64,000 nt of DNA from an uncultured Bacteroidales bacterium. GTDB lineage: Bacteria; Bacteroidota; Bacteroidia; Bacteroidales; Paludibacteraceae. Positions within the stretch are counted from its first letter, which is position 1, and the number at the start of each line of letters is the position of its first letter. The translations under genes and the position numbers were made by a program. Location: positions 1 to 64,000 of the forward strand of contig CACWZZ010000002.1 in NCBI GenBank assembly GCA_902765485.1. Reading direction: 5' to 3'. The notes beneath the pieces were generated by a model. The model was not told the DNA's origin, did no database searches, and saw only the letters and a list, made by a program, of their open reading frames with translations. Shown one piece after another: positions 7,579 through 15,856 of the stretch.

Positions 7579-8951
7579 GAAAGTTCATTATAGTTATTCT
7601 CGCCTCGCTGGTGTTGCCTGCGGCGGCAGAGGAGTTGTTGAATTACCCGCTGGACACGGTGAACGGCGAGGAAGTGTACCGCTATCAGGTGGAGAAAAGT
7701 ATCGGTCTGTATCGTATCGGTGTCAATTTCAATGTGAGCCAGAGCGAGATCATCCGTTTCAATCCGCAGTTGCGGGAGAGAGGTCTGCACTACGGTGAGA
7801 TCATTTTGATCCCGACCGGGCGGAAAGTGGAGGCGAAGGCTGTTGCGGTTGTTGCTGAAGAGCCAAAGGCGGTTGCTTCAGTAGCGGTTGACACGGCTGT
7901 AGTAGAAACGGCGGTTGCGGTTGATTCGGTAGTGGTTGACACAGCGGCGGTTGATTCGGCGGCTGTTGATTCGGTCGTTGCAGAGACGCGGCGTGTGGTG
8001 GAGTTGGCATTGATGCTGCCGTTTGAGAGCAAGCAGACGAAGCGGAGCGGAAATGCAGAGCGGATGATGGAGTTTTATGAAGGAGCTTTGCTGGCTTTGC
8101 GCGATATGCAGAACGACAGTACGTTATTCAAGTTGCGCGTATATGACACGGAGCGGAGCGAACGGAGAGTGAATGAACTATGCGACAGCACGGAGCTGGA
8201 CAGCGTACAAGGTATATTGGGTTTGGTTTATCCTATTCAGATTGAGCGGATGGCGGCTTGGTGCGAGAGCCACAAAGTGCCGCTGATGTTGCCGTTCAGC
8301 GATGATATAGACCTGAAGCGCTACTCGCACGTGCTGCAATTCAATTCGACTGACCAACAGGAAGCAGACAGTTTATGCGCATGGATGGTACAACAAGAGA
8401 ACATCCATTGCGTGGCGGTAGAGGTTCGTGAAGCCGATATTGCTTCGTCCATCCGCACGCTGCGCAAACAGATGGCAGCCCATGAGATCCGGTACACCGG
8501 TGTAGCTCTGCGCGACCTGATGAACGATAGCGCCGAGTATGCATTGGACAGAGAGAAAGAGAACCTGATCATTATGCATAGCGACCGTTTCCAACATGCG
8601 CGTATGATCATGCCGCACTTGGAGAAACTACAGGAAGCAGGATATAGGATTCGTATCGTGAGCCAGTACAGCTGGCAGAAAGAGAAACCGGTGCTGCCGC
8701 AGGTTTATACCTCTATGTTTACCATAGAAGGCGAGCACGCTGTATATGACGCGATGTGGTCGGAGAGTTATAAGAACGAACATGTATGCGAGTTGCCGCG
8801 GTATGACTTGCTGGGTTACGATCTGATGAAAGCATTGGTACTTCGTCTGCAAGGCGAGAACGAAATGAATGGTATTCAGTCCATGATCCGTTGGCGTCAA
8901 GTAGGCGAAGGCGGATGGCAGAATGAAGGAGTGAAGGTAGTTGAAAGGTGA
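7575..8951 (+). CDS. Secreted LysM-like plus periplasmic-binding-fold protein
   Basis: 458 aa; the ATG overlaps the gldG stop (ATGA). A signal peptide (MRKFIIVILASLVLPAAAEE) is followed by a LysM-like segment (YRYQVEKSIGLYRIGVNFNVSQSEIIRFNPQL...GEIILIPTG), an Ala/Val/Asp linker at about residues 85-140 made of repeats such as VDTAAVDSAAVDSVV, then a region resembling a type 1 periplasmic-binding fold (VELALMLPFESKQ, GLVYPIQIERM, PLMLPFSDD). Such proteins bind peptidoglycan with the LysM and are not necessarily transport receptors. The linker DNA is a degenerate tandem repeat and may vary in length between strains. The last codons and stop come from a TGAAAGG array. Confidence 0.75.
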   Translation: MRKFIIVILASLVLPAAAEELLNYPLDTVNGEEVYRYQVEKSIGLYRIGVNFNVSQSEIIRFNPQLRERGLHYGEIILIPTGRKVEAKAVAVVAEEPKAVASVAVDTAVVETAVAVDSVVVDTAAVDSAAVDSVVAETRRVVELALMLPFESKQTKRSGNAERMMEFYEGALLALRDMQNDSTLFKLRVYDTERSERRVNELCDSTELDSVQGILGLVYPIQIERMAAWCESHKVPLMLPFSDDIDLKRYSHVLQFNSTDQQEADSLCAWMVQQENIHCVAVEVREADIASSIRTLRKQMAAHEIRYTGVALRDLMNDSAEYALDREKENLIIMHSDRFQHARMIMPHLEKLQEAGYRIRIVSQYSWQKEKPVLPQVYTSMFTIEGEHAVYDAMWSESYKNEHVCELPRYDLLGYDLMKALVLRLQGENEMNGIQSMIRWRQVGEGGWQNEGVKVVER

Positions 8952-8983
8952 AAGGTGAAAGGTGAAAGGTGAAAAGTGAAAGG
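8941..8983. repeat. 7-bp array (TGAAAGG word)
   Basis: Six units after the LysM gene; it supplies that gene's TGA (8949-8951) and ends just before the PorT-like start. Confidence 0.75.
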
Positions 8984-8992
8984 AAATATATA

Positions 8993-9616
8993 ATGAGGTT
9001 GTGGGGAATTGTGTTCCTTTCAATTCTCAGTTTTCAACTTTCAGTTTCCTATGCGCAGCCGCGGTTGAGGACTCCGGAGTTTTACCTCGGAGTACATGGC
9101 GGTGTGACGGCAAGCACGGTTTTCTTCATGCCAGCCGAGAGTGGCATGAGCCCGATTACCAAAGCGTGTGTATTAGGCGGCAACGGAGGATTTGTCTTCC
9201 GCTACGCGGGACATAAATACTGCGGATTTCAGATGGAGCTGAACTATGAACACAGAGGCTGGACGCAGTCCGGCACGCCGCATAGTTTGCACTATATCGA
9301 ACTGCCGATTCTGATGCACCTGCATTTCGGAAGTCCTTTCTGCCAATGGTTCTTTAACTTAGGTCCGCAGATCGGCTACTGCGTAAAAGACGAGAGCAGC
9401 ACGATCACGCACCCTTTCGACTGGGGTTTGGCAGCCGGAACAGGTGTGCTCTTCAACACCAAGAAAGCCGGAACGTACCATTTGGAGATACGGTATGATT
9501 TTTCGCTGGGCGGCGTGTTGGGAACGACAGTAACCGACAAGCATAACATGGCAAACCCGATGGATCTGAGTGTCAATTTAGGATGGGTGATGCCTGTGCG
9601 CCAGAGGCGCAAATAA
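8993..9616 (+). CDS. PorT-family outer-membrane beta-barrel protein
   Basis: 207 aa with a signal peptide (LWGIVFLSILSFQLSVSYAQ). The mature part alternates as in an eight-strand outer-membrane barrel (FYLGVHGGVTAST, GFQMELNYEHRGW, LHYIELPILMHLHFG, FFNLGPQIGYCV, LEIRYDFSLGGVLG). In Porphyromonas PorT is needed for type IX secretion; the family also contains many general small barrels, so a role in T9SS is likely but not certain. ATG 8993 is chosen because an in-frame start at 8969 lies inside the repeat array. A palindromic element follows the stop directly. Confidence 0.72.
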   Translation: MRLWGIVFLSILSFQLSVSYAQPRLRTPEFYLGVHGGVTASTVFFMPAESGMSPITKACVLGGNGGFVFRYAGHKYCGFQMELNYEHRGWTQSGTPHSLHYIELPILMHLHFGSPFCQWFFNLGPQIGYCVKDESSTITHPFDWGLAAGTGVLFNTKKAGTYHLEIRYDFSLGGVLGTTVTDKHNMANPMDLSVNLGWVMPVRQRRK

Positions 9617-9656
9617 ACCCCACCCGACCTCCCCACAAGGGGAGGAGAGAGGGGAT
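9617..9656. repeat. CCTCC/GGAGG palindromic element, intergenic
   Basis: Core CCTCCCC ACA AGGGGAGG directly after the PorT-like stop; it could act as a transcriptional hairpin here. Confidence 0.65.
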
Positions 9657-9688
9657 TTGGAAGGGAAACAAAAAATTATAGACATAAT

Positions 9689-10531
9689 ATGAAGACAAAT
9701 TATGAAGTACGGTATGCGTCAAACCCGATTGACGCGAAGAGTTATGACACGACAAGACTTCGCAAGGATTTCTTGATTGAGAACGTGTTTGTGAAGAACG
9801 AAGTGAACATGGTTTACTCCATGTACGACCGAATGATCGTTGGCGGTGCGATGCCTGTTGGTGAGACCTTGTTGTTAGAGGCGATCGATCCGTTGAAAGC
9901 GCCGTTCTTCCTGACCCGCCGCGAGATGGGTATTTTCAATGTGGGCGGTAAAGGTCGTGTTATTGCCGGCGATGAAGTGTTTGAGTTGGACTACAAAGAG
10001 GCGCTCTACTTGGGTCGCGGCGACCGCGAAGTGAAGTTCGAGAGCGTGGATGCGAACCATCCGGCCCTCTTCTATTTCAACTCGACGACCGCTCATTGCG
10101 CTTATCCGAACAAGAAAGTGACGAAAGCAGATGCCGTAGTAGCGCATATGGGAAGTCTGGAGATGAGCAACGAACGCGACATCAACAAGATGCTGGTGAA
10201 CCAAGTTCTGCCGACCTGCCAGCTTCAGATGGGAATGACGGAGTTAGCTCCGGGCAGCGTTTGGAACACGATGCCTGCGCACGTTCACAGCCGTCGTATG
10301 GAGGCATATTTCTATTTCGAAGTGCCGGAAGAGCAAGCCGTATGCCATTTCATGGGCGAAGTGGAAGAGACACGCCATATATGGATGAAAGGCAATCAGG
10401 CTGTATTGAGCCCCGAATGGTCGATTCATAGTGCCGCTGCCACCCACAACTATACGTTTATCTGGGGCATGGGCGGTGAGAACCTCGATTACGGAGACCA
10501 AGATTTCAGCAAAATCACGGACTTGAAATAG
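9689..10531 (+). CDS. kduI: 5-dehydro-4-deoxy-D-glucuronate isomerase
   Basis: 280 aa, the usual family length. KduI converts 5-keto-4-deoxyuronate, the product of pectin and uronan lyases, to 3-deoxy-D-glycero-2,5-hexodiulosonate in the cytoplasm. The start (MKTNYEVRYASNPIDAKSYDTTRLR) and the metal-binding cupin motif HVHSRRMEAYFYF (residues about 197-209) are characteristic. kduD, the next enzyme, follows after a repeat-filled 217-bp gap. Confidence 0.93.
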   Translation: MKTNYEVRYASNPIDAKSYDTTRLRKDFLIENVFVKNEVNMVYSMYDRMIVGGAMPVGETLLLEAIDPLKAPFFLTRREMGIFNVGGKGRVIAGDEVFELDYKEALYLGRGDREVKFESVDANHPALFYFNSTTAHCAYPNKKVTKADAVVAHMGSLEMSNERDINKMLVNQVLPTCQLQMGMTELAPGSVWNTMPAHVHSRRMEAYFYFEVPEEQAVCHFMGEVEETRHIWMKGNQAVLSPEWSIHSAAATHNYTFIWGMGGENLDYGDQDFSKITDLK

Positions 10532-10534
10532 GTT

Positions 10535-10725
10535 TGCGTCATAGCAATGTGCGCTGAATAACCCCCTAATCACCCCCTAATCACCCCCTTATCACCCCCT
10601 TATCACCCCCTTTTGAGAGGAAAAAGGTGAAAGGTGAAAGGTGAAAAGCCCCCTCCGGCTCCCCCATGGAGGGGGAGAGGAGAGTTGAAAGGATGAAAGG
10701 TGAAAGGTGAAAGGTGAAAGGTTGA
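10535..10725. repeat. Composite repeat block: 11-bp array, 7-bp arrays, palindromic element
   Basis: Order: a GCGTCATAGCAAT lead, an 11-bp array CCCCCTAATCA/CCCCCTTATCA (10561-10611), TTTTGAGAGGAAAA, a TGAAAGG array, a CCTCC palindrome (10648-10685) and a second TGAAAGG array. The lead, 11-bp array and first 7-bp array recur at 59493-59596. Confidence 0.65.
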
Positions 10726-10748
10726 ACGGAAAGAAAATTTGAAATAAT

Positions 10749-11552
10749 ATGCAGAATTTATTTAGTTTGGAAGGCAAGAACGCTTGGGTAACGGGCGCTT
10801 GCTACGGAATAGGTTTCGCTATAGCGAAGGCATTTGCTCAGGCAGGTGCAAGTAATATCATTTTCAATGCCCGGAGTCAAGAGGCGATCGACAAAGCGCT
10901 GGAGGCTTATCGCGCGGAAGGAATAAAGAACGCACACGGGTACGTGTGTGACGTGACGGACGAGAAAGCTGTGAAAGCGCTGGTGGAACAGATTCACGCA
11001 GAGGTGGGTGCGATCCATATTCTGGTGAACAACGCCGGCATCATCAAACGCATTCCGATGCATGAGATGAAGCGTGAAGAGTTCCAGCAAGTGATTGATA
11101 TTGACTTGGTTGCGCCGTATATCGTAAGTGCAGCTGTGCTGCCGGAGATGATGGAGCGCCGCGAAGGCAAGATCATCAATATATGCTCGATGATGAGTGA
11201 ATTAGGCCGCGAGACGGTGAGTGCGTACGCTGCTGCGAAAGGCGGATTGAAGATGCTGACGCGCAATATCTGTTCGGAATACGGCGAGTACAACATCCAA
11301 TGCAACGGTCTCGGACCGGGTTATATTGCCACGCCGCAGACGGCTCCATTGCGTGAGCCGCAGCCGGACGGAAGCAAACATCCGTTTGACGCGTTCATCT
11401 GCGCCAAGACACCTGCCGGAAGATGGCTGGAGCCAGATGAGTTAGGCGGCACGGCTGTGTTCCTCGCCAGCCACGCAAGCGACGCCGTGAACGGGCAGAT
11501 TATTTATGTAGATGGGGGTATTTTGGCTTACATCGGTCGGCAACCTAAGTGA
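10749..11552 (+). CDS. kduD: 2-dehydro-3-deoxy-D-gluconate 5-dehydrogenase
   Basis: 267 aa SDR enzyme. It reduces the KduI product to 2-keto-3-deoxygluconate with NAD(P)H. The Rossmann glycine motif TGACYGIGFAIA lies near the N-terminus, NNAG (LVNNAGIIKR) in the middle, and the catalytic Tyr-Lys in YAAAKGG. Adjacency to kduI and to a DUF4861 lipoprotein supports the uronate assignment over other SDR functions. The start is the ATG after AATAAT. Confidence 0.92.
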   Translation: MQNLFSLEGKNAWVTGACYGIGFAIAKAFAQAGASNIIFNARSQEAIDKALEAYRAEGIKNAHGYVCDVTDEKAVKALVEQIHAEVGAIHILVNNAGIIKRIPMHEMKREEFQQVIDIDLVAPYIVSAAVLPEMMERREGKIINICSMMSELGRETVSAYAAAKGGLKMLTRNICSEYGEYNIQCNGLGPGYIATPQTAPLREPQPDGSKHPFDAFICAKTPAGRWLEPDELGGTAVFLASHASDAVNGQIIYVDGGILAYIGRQPK

Positions 11553-11700
11553 TTTTGATTTTTCAGAGGCATCTTCGGCTTTTTTGTGCGGTCACAATGT
11601 ACCACATTGCTCCCTTACAAGAAAAACCAAATCTGCACTCTGAAAATCTCAAAATAAAACAACCCTGAATGAACCGGCGGCAAAAATGCCGCCGCACAGA
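11553..11700. promoter_or_regulatory. Folded spacer between kduD and the DUF4861 gene
   Basis: ATTTTGATTTTTCAGAG just after kduD can pair with CTCTGAAAATCTCAAAAT near 11638-11656. Inside is a hairpin CAATGT-ACC-ACATTG. A separate 8-bp stem CGGCGGCA/TGCCGCCG lies at about 11674-11694. Terminator or leader; which is undecided. Confidence 0.4.
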
Positions 11701-11717
11701 ACAAAAAGAAAGCAAAG

Positions 11718-12599
11718 ATGCGTAAGTATTTGTATATTTTGATAGTTTTGGCGGCTCTATGCAGTTGTCAGAAAGAAGCTGTGCAGCCGAAAGTATATGG
11801 GCGATATGTGCCGGAGCGGAAGGATGATTTCGCATGGGAGAACGAGTATGCGGCATTCCGCATGTACGGTCCTGCGCTTCGTCCTGAAAATCCGAGCAAC
11901 GGTGTAGATTTATGGCTCAAAGCCAGCCCGGAGTTGGTAGTAGATAGTTTTTACTATCGCGAACATGTATTGGGGAAGCCTTACCATATCAATTACGGCA
12001 AAGGTTTGGACTGCTACAAAGTGGGGCACACCTGCGGAGCAGGAGGACTGGTAGTTTTGGCAAACCCCACCCCACCCCTCCCCTCAAGGGAGGGAGAAAC
12101 AAATGAGTACCAATTGTATGTAGGCGGTCCGTACGACAGATGGGAGATTCTGGAACAGACGGACGAGGAACTTGTCTTCCGCTTGGAATATGACAGCTTG
12201 CAGGTAGGCGAAAGCGTGCTGCAAGAGAGCATCACCATAACCGCCAGAGCAGGTCAGTTGCTGAACAAAGCAGAAGTGGTGCTGAAGGGCACCTACGAAG
12301 GGGAATTGCTCGCCGGAGGCGGCATTTACATGCATGACACGATAGACCATGTGGAGACGGATTCGCTCACCGGCACTATTGTGTATGAGGAAGACGCTCT
12401 GAGCGACCAAACGGCGGCGAAAATGAACTACGAATACAATGGTTCTACAACCCAGGGAAGAATCCGGATCACGGTCGTTACACCGGGGGCAACGGTTCTC
12501 GCTACTAAAGACGGCAATCTGGTCAGCGTGCGCCCTTATCAACTCGGAGACACACTAACCTATTGGTTTGGAGCCTCTTGGAGCGAGTGGAAACAATAA
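11718..12599 (+). CDS. DUF4861-type lipoprotein linked to uronate use
   Basis: 293 aa. The N-terminus MRKYLYILIVLAALCSCQK carries a lipobox, so it should be lipid-anchored. The body (DDFAWENEYAAFRMYGPAL, VDSFYYREHVLGKPYHINYG, GLDCYKVGHTCGAGG) resembles DUF4861, a family often found with pectin or uronate genes; the activity is not established. It follows kduI-kduD in the same direction. A palindromic element at 12063-12100 is in frame and encodes NPTPPLPSREGETN in the middle of the domain, probably as a surface loop. Confidence 0.75.
   Translation: MRKYLYILIVLAALCSCQKEAVQPKVYGRYVPERKDDFAWENEYAAFRMYGPALRPENPSNGVDLWLKASPELVVDSFYYREHVLGKPYHINYGKGLDCYKVGHTCGAGGLVVLANPTPPLPSREGETNEYQLYVGGPYDRWEILEQTDEELVFRLEYDSLQVGESVLQESITITARAGQLLNKAEVVLKGTYEGELLAGGGIYMHDTIDHVETDSLTGTIVYEEDALSDQTAAKMNYEYNGSTTQGRIRITVVTPGATVLATKDGNLVSVRPYQLGDTLTYWFGASWSEWKQ
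12063..12100. repeat. CCTCC/GGAGG palindromic element inside the DUF4861 gene
   Basis: Core CCCCTCCCCTCAAGGGAGGG; in frame, no stop. Confidence 0.65.
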
Positions 12600-12618
12600 A
12601 CGCATAATAGCAAATGAC

Positions 12619-13608
12619 ATGACGTACCTGATCCTTCGTTTGGCGACATTGGGCAACGTGGCGATGACAGTACCTGTTGTGGCTTCGTTGAGCAAGCGCT
12701 ATCCGAATGATCGGTTTATCTTCGCCGCCAAGAAAGACCTCGGAGCCATGTTTGTGAGTATGCCGAATGTGGAGTTTTACGAGGTGGACAATCATCTGGA
12801 CTGGAAGGGCGTGTTTGCTCTTTGGCGAAGATTGCGCGACAAGATTGATACAGTAGTTGACCTGCAGGATGTGCCTCGGACAAGGGTTTTGCGGGCGCTG
12901 ATGCGATTGAGCGGCAAGCAGGTAACCAGCGTTCGTTACGGGCGATGGAGAAAACATCTGATTACCGTTTTCGGTCTCTGGCAGGAACAACTTCCGAGCG
13001 AATTTGCGCGCTATCAGGAGGCATTTCGCCGCGCAGGATTAGAGACGAACGACGGGTTTGAGAGTCTGCCGGAGAACGGCAGCGCGGCACAAGTAGTGGT
13101 TGAGCGTTTTGGCGTCAAAGAAGGTCGATGGATCGGTCTGGCACCTTTCGCCAAGTCCAAATCCAACATGCTACCCTATCGCGTGACGAAAGACATTATT
13201 GAGTTGCTGACAAAGGACCAGAACACGCGTGTGTTCCTATTCGGAGCCGGAGCCGTGGAATGCGAGATGCTGCGTCAATGGGCGAGTGTTTTTCCTCGGA
13301 CAGAGAGCGTAGCCGGGCAACTGAAGCTGAAAGAAGAGCTGGAGCTGATGCGCAAACTGGACGTGATGATATGTATGGACAGCGCGAACCAGCATTTATC
13401 GAGTCTGGTGGGTCTGCGCGCCGTGAGTGTATGGTGCGGCACCCATCCGATGATAGGTTTTGCCGGTTGGAAGCAGAAGCCGGAAGATATCGTGCAACGA
13501 AATGATTTGCGCTGCCGTCCGTGCACCTGCCACGGAACGAACCATTGCAGATATGGCAATTTTGCATGCCGAGATATAAAAGCAGAAACAATAGTACAAC
13601 AAATATGA
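12619..13608 (+). CDS. Glycosyltransferase family 9 (heptosyltransferase-like)
   Basis: About 329 aa. Family 9 enzymes add heptose or related sugars to LPS core at the inner membrane. Visible: LILRLATLGNVAMTVPVV at the N-terminus, the acceptor-side fold, then WIGLAPFAKSKSNMLPY, VFLFGAG and CMDSANQHLSSLVGLRAVSVWCGTHP, the usual C-terminal donor motif order. ATG 12619 is used because it begins the conserved TYLILRLATLGN. The stop overlaps the parA ATG (ATGA). Confidence 0.85.
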   Translation: MTYLILRLATLGNVAMTVPVVASLSKRYPNDRFIFAAKKDLGAMFVSMPNVEFYEVDNHLDWKGVFALWRRLRDKIDTVVDLQDVPRTRVLRALMRLSGKQVTSVRYGRWRKHLITVFGLWQEQLPSEFARYQEAFRRAGLETNDGFESLPENGSAAQVVVERFGVKEGRWIGLAPFAKSKSNMLPYRVTKDIIELLTKDQNTRVFLFGAGAVECEMLRQWASVFPRTESVAGQLKLKEELELMRKLDVMICMDSANQHLSSLVGLRAVSVWCGTHPMIGFAGWKQKPEDIVQRNDLRCRPCTCHGTNHCRYGNFACRDIKAETIVQQI

Positions 13609-14369
13609 GTAAAATTATTTCTTTAGCGAATCAAAAAGGAGGTGTCGGCAAGACGACGACCTCTATCAACTTAGCAGCCGCCTTGGCAAAATTAGGTCAA
13701 CGTGTTCTGCTGATCGACGCCGATCCGCAAGCGAACACGTCGTCCGGTTTGGGCGTAGAGATTCGCGAGTTGGACAACACGATCTATGAGTGTCTGGTGA
13801 ACGGAATTGATCCGCACACAGCCGTTGTAGCGACGAACACGAAGAATTTGAGTCTCATTCCGAGTCATATTGACCTTGTGGGAGCGGAGATCGAAATGCT
13901 GAATATGGAGCGTCGCGAGCAGCTGCTGAAGAACGTGATTGCGCAAGTGCGCGACGAATATGATTATATTCTGATAGACTGCAGCCCGTCTTTGGGTCTG
14001 ATCACCGTCAATGCGCTGACCGCAAGCGACAGCGTGATCATTCCTGTGCAATGCGAGTTCTTTGCGCTGGAAGGTATCGCCAAGCTGCTGAACACGATCA
14101 AGATCATCAAATCGAAACTGAACCCGCAACTGAAGATCGAAGGCTTCCTGCTGACGATGTTTGACAATCGTCTGCGACTGAGCAACCAAGTGTATGAAGA
14201 GGTGAAACGCCATTTCGGGGACTTGGTGTTCAATACCGTCATTGCGCGCAATGTGCGTCTGAGCGAAGCTCCTTCGCATGGTGTGTCGGTGTTGGAATAC
14301 GATCCCAGTTCGAAGGGCGCCAAGAACTATATAGCGCTGGCAAAAGAGGTAATTGCGAGGAATAAATAG
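13605..14369 (+). CDS. parA: Chromosome partitioning ATPase ParA/Soj
   Basis: 254 aa. The deviant Walker A KGGVGKTTT lies at residues 11-19, LIDADPQAN follows as the A' motif, and IDCSPSLG is the Walker B region. It works with ParB in segregating replicated origins. The start overlaps the GT9 stop; parB follows after 18 bp. No clear parS palindrome (TGTTNCACGTGNAACA-like) was noticed nearby. Confidence 0.95.
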   Translation: MSKIISLANQKGGVGKTTTSINLAAALAKLGQRVLLIDADPQANTSSGLGVEIRELDNTIYECLVNGIDPHTAVVATNTKNLSLIPSHIDLVGAEIEMLNMERREQLLKNVIAQVRDEYDYILIDCSPSLGLITVNALTASDSVIIPVQCEFFALEGIAKLLNTIKIIKSKLNPQLKIEGFLLTMFDNRLRLSNQVYEEVKRHFGDLVFNTVIARNVRLSEAPSHGVSVLEYDPSSKGAKNYIALAKEVIARNK

Positions 14370-14387
14370 AATTGAGAGTTTAAAGAT

Positions 14388-15218
14388 ATGAAAAAACAAA
14401 CAGGTTTAGGACGCGGACTGGACGCGCTGATAGACACCTCTCATGTGGATACGAACGGTGGCAGTTCGATCTCGGAGATAGAGTTGAGTGCCATCGTAGC
14501 GAACCCGGATCAGCCTCGTCGGAGTTTCGACGAAGAGGCGCTTCAAGAGTTGGCAGATTCGATCCGTGAGCATGGAGTGATCTCTCCTATCACGCTGCGC
14601 GACAACAGCGACGGCACGTATATGATCATCGCCGGTGAACGTCGTTTTCGCGCCAGCAAGATAGCCGGACTGGAACGTATTCCGGCATATATTCGTACCG
14701 CCAAGGACGAGCAGGTAATGGAATGGGCACTCATCGAGAATATCCAGCGCGAAGATTTGGATGCCATAGAGATTGCGCTCGCTTACCAGCGGCTGATGGA
14801 CGACTACGACCTGACGCAAGAGCGGATGGCAGAGCGCGTGGGCAAAAAGCGCGCGACGGTTGCCAATTATCTGCGACTGCTGAAGTTGCCGGCAGAGATC
14901 CAAGTGGGCATCAAAGAGAAAAAGATCGACATGGGACACGCCCGTGCGATTTTGGCTACTCCATCCGCAGAGCGGCAATTGGCATTGTACCAGCGGATCT
15001 TACGCGAAGGTCTGTCTGTCCGCAAAGTGGAGGAGCTCGCGCAAAACGAAAAGAGCGAGAGCAAGAAGCCCAAAGAGAAAAGCGAGAACCCTTATGCCAC
15101 GTTGGAGAAGGAGTTGAGCATCGCGCTGAACACCAAAGTGAAAGTAGCGAACGGCAAAGTCGTCATCGCTTATTCGGGAGAAGAAGAATTAGCACGGATA
15201 GCCGAGAAACTGATTTGA
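14388..15218 (+). CDS. parB: Chromosome partitioning protein ParB/Spo0J
   Basis: 276 aa. N-terminal KQTGLGRGLDALI, then the CTP-binding ParB domain with NPDQPRRSFDEEALQELADSI and the box GERRFRASK, then the helix-turn-helix region (LTQERMAERVGKKRATVANYLRLLKLP). It binds parS and spreads as a CTP-gated clamp. It is directly after parA, and its stop overlaps the TTG start of the next gene. Confidence 0.95.
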   Translation: MKKQTGLGRGLDALIDTSHVDTNGGSSISEIELSAIVANPDQPRRSFDEEALQELADSIREHGVISPITLRDNSDGTYMIIAGERRFRASKIAGLERIPAYIRTAKDEQVMEWALIENIQREDLDAIEIALAYQRLMDDYDLTQERMAERVGKKRATVANYLRLLKLPAEIQVGIKEKKIDMGHARAILATPSAERQLALYQRILREGLSVRKVEELAQNEKSESKKPKEKSENPYATLEKELSIALNTKVKVANGKVVIAYSGEEELARIAEKLI

Positions 15219-15856
15219 GAGGCAGAGTAGCTATATTGGTTTTGTTGCTGCCTCTGGTCGCTTACGCCCAGCAGGACAGTATCTATCACAAGCCGGACAC
15301 CACGGGTGCTCAGGAAAACTATCGCTATTATGTGGACCTGACCAAAAAACCGGACGCGATCAAGGCGGTCTGGTTAGGAGCTATTTTTCCGGGAGCCGGA
15401 CAGATCTACAACAAGTCCTATTGGAAGTTGCCGATTGTGTATGGCGCTTTCATGGGATGCGGTTACGCGGTGAGTATGATGCAAAACCGATACAGCGGCT
15501 ACAAGACCGCCTATCTGGATCTATACAATGATAATCAAGCCGGAACGGTGAGCGAAGATCCGAGCAAGAGCTATATCGCCGTGTTGCCGGACGGCTACTC
15601 GCTGAGCAATGTCGGCGGCGCGAGCACATGGATGAACACGCTTAAGAACAGGCAGAACACCTATCACCGCTATCGGGACTATTCGATTTTAGCCACGGTG
15701 ATTGTGTATGCACTGAGTCTGATCGACGCCTATGTGGACGCGCAGCTGTTCGACTATGACATCTCGCCGGATTTGACATTGAATGTAGAACCACAGATTT
15801 ATTATGATTTACAGCGTCAGAGAAGCGCTGAATTAAAAGTAGCCATACAGTTTTGA
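15215..15856 (+). CDS. DUF5683-type membrane or exported protein
   Basis: 213 aa from a TTG start that overlaps the parB stop (TTGA). An N-terminal signal-like segment (GRVAILVLLLPLVAYAQ) is followed by the family core PDAIKAVWLGAIFPGAGQIYNKSYWKLPIVYGAFMG as two short hydrophobic segments, and a further hydrophobic stretch (YSILATVIVYALSLIDAYVDAQLF). Function unknown. In Bacteroidetes this family is commonly found between parB and a lytic transglycosylase, as here, which suggests a cell-envelope or division link. Confidence 0.75.
   Translation: MRGRVAILVLLLPLVAYAQQDSIYHKPDTTGAQENYRYYVDLTKKPDAIKAVWLGAIFPGAGQIYNKSYWKLPIVYGAFMGCGYAVSMMQNRYSGYKTAYLDLYNDNQAGTVSEDPSKSYIAVLPDGYSLSNVGGASTWMNTLKNRQNTYHRYRDYSILATVIVYALSLIDAYVDAQLFDYDISPDLTLNVEPQIYYDLQRQRSAELKVAIQF

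Noticed and set aside
14723-15200. Long plus-frame continuation upstream of the DUF5683 gene
   Set aside because: It is the wrong frame of parB; the real gene starts at TTG 15215 with a signal peptide.
13600-15220. Replication origin or parS near parAB
   Set aside because: No TGTTNCACGTGNAACA-like site or DnaA-box cluster was seen; parAB alone does not prove an origin here.
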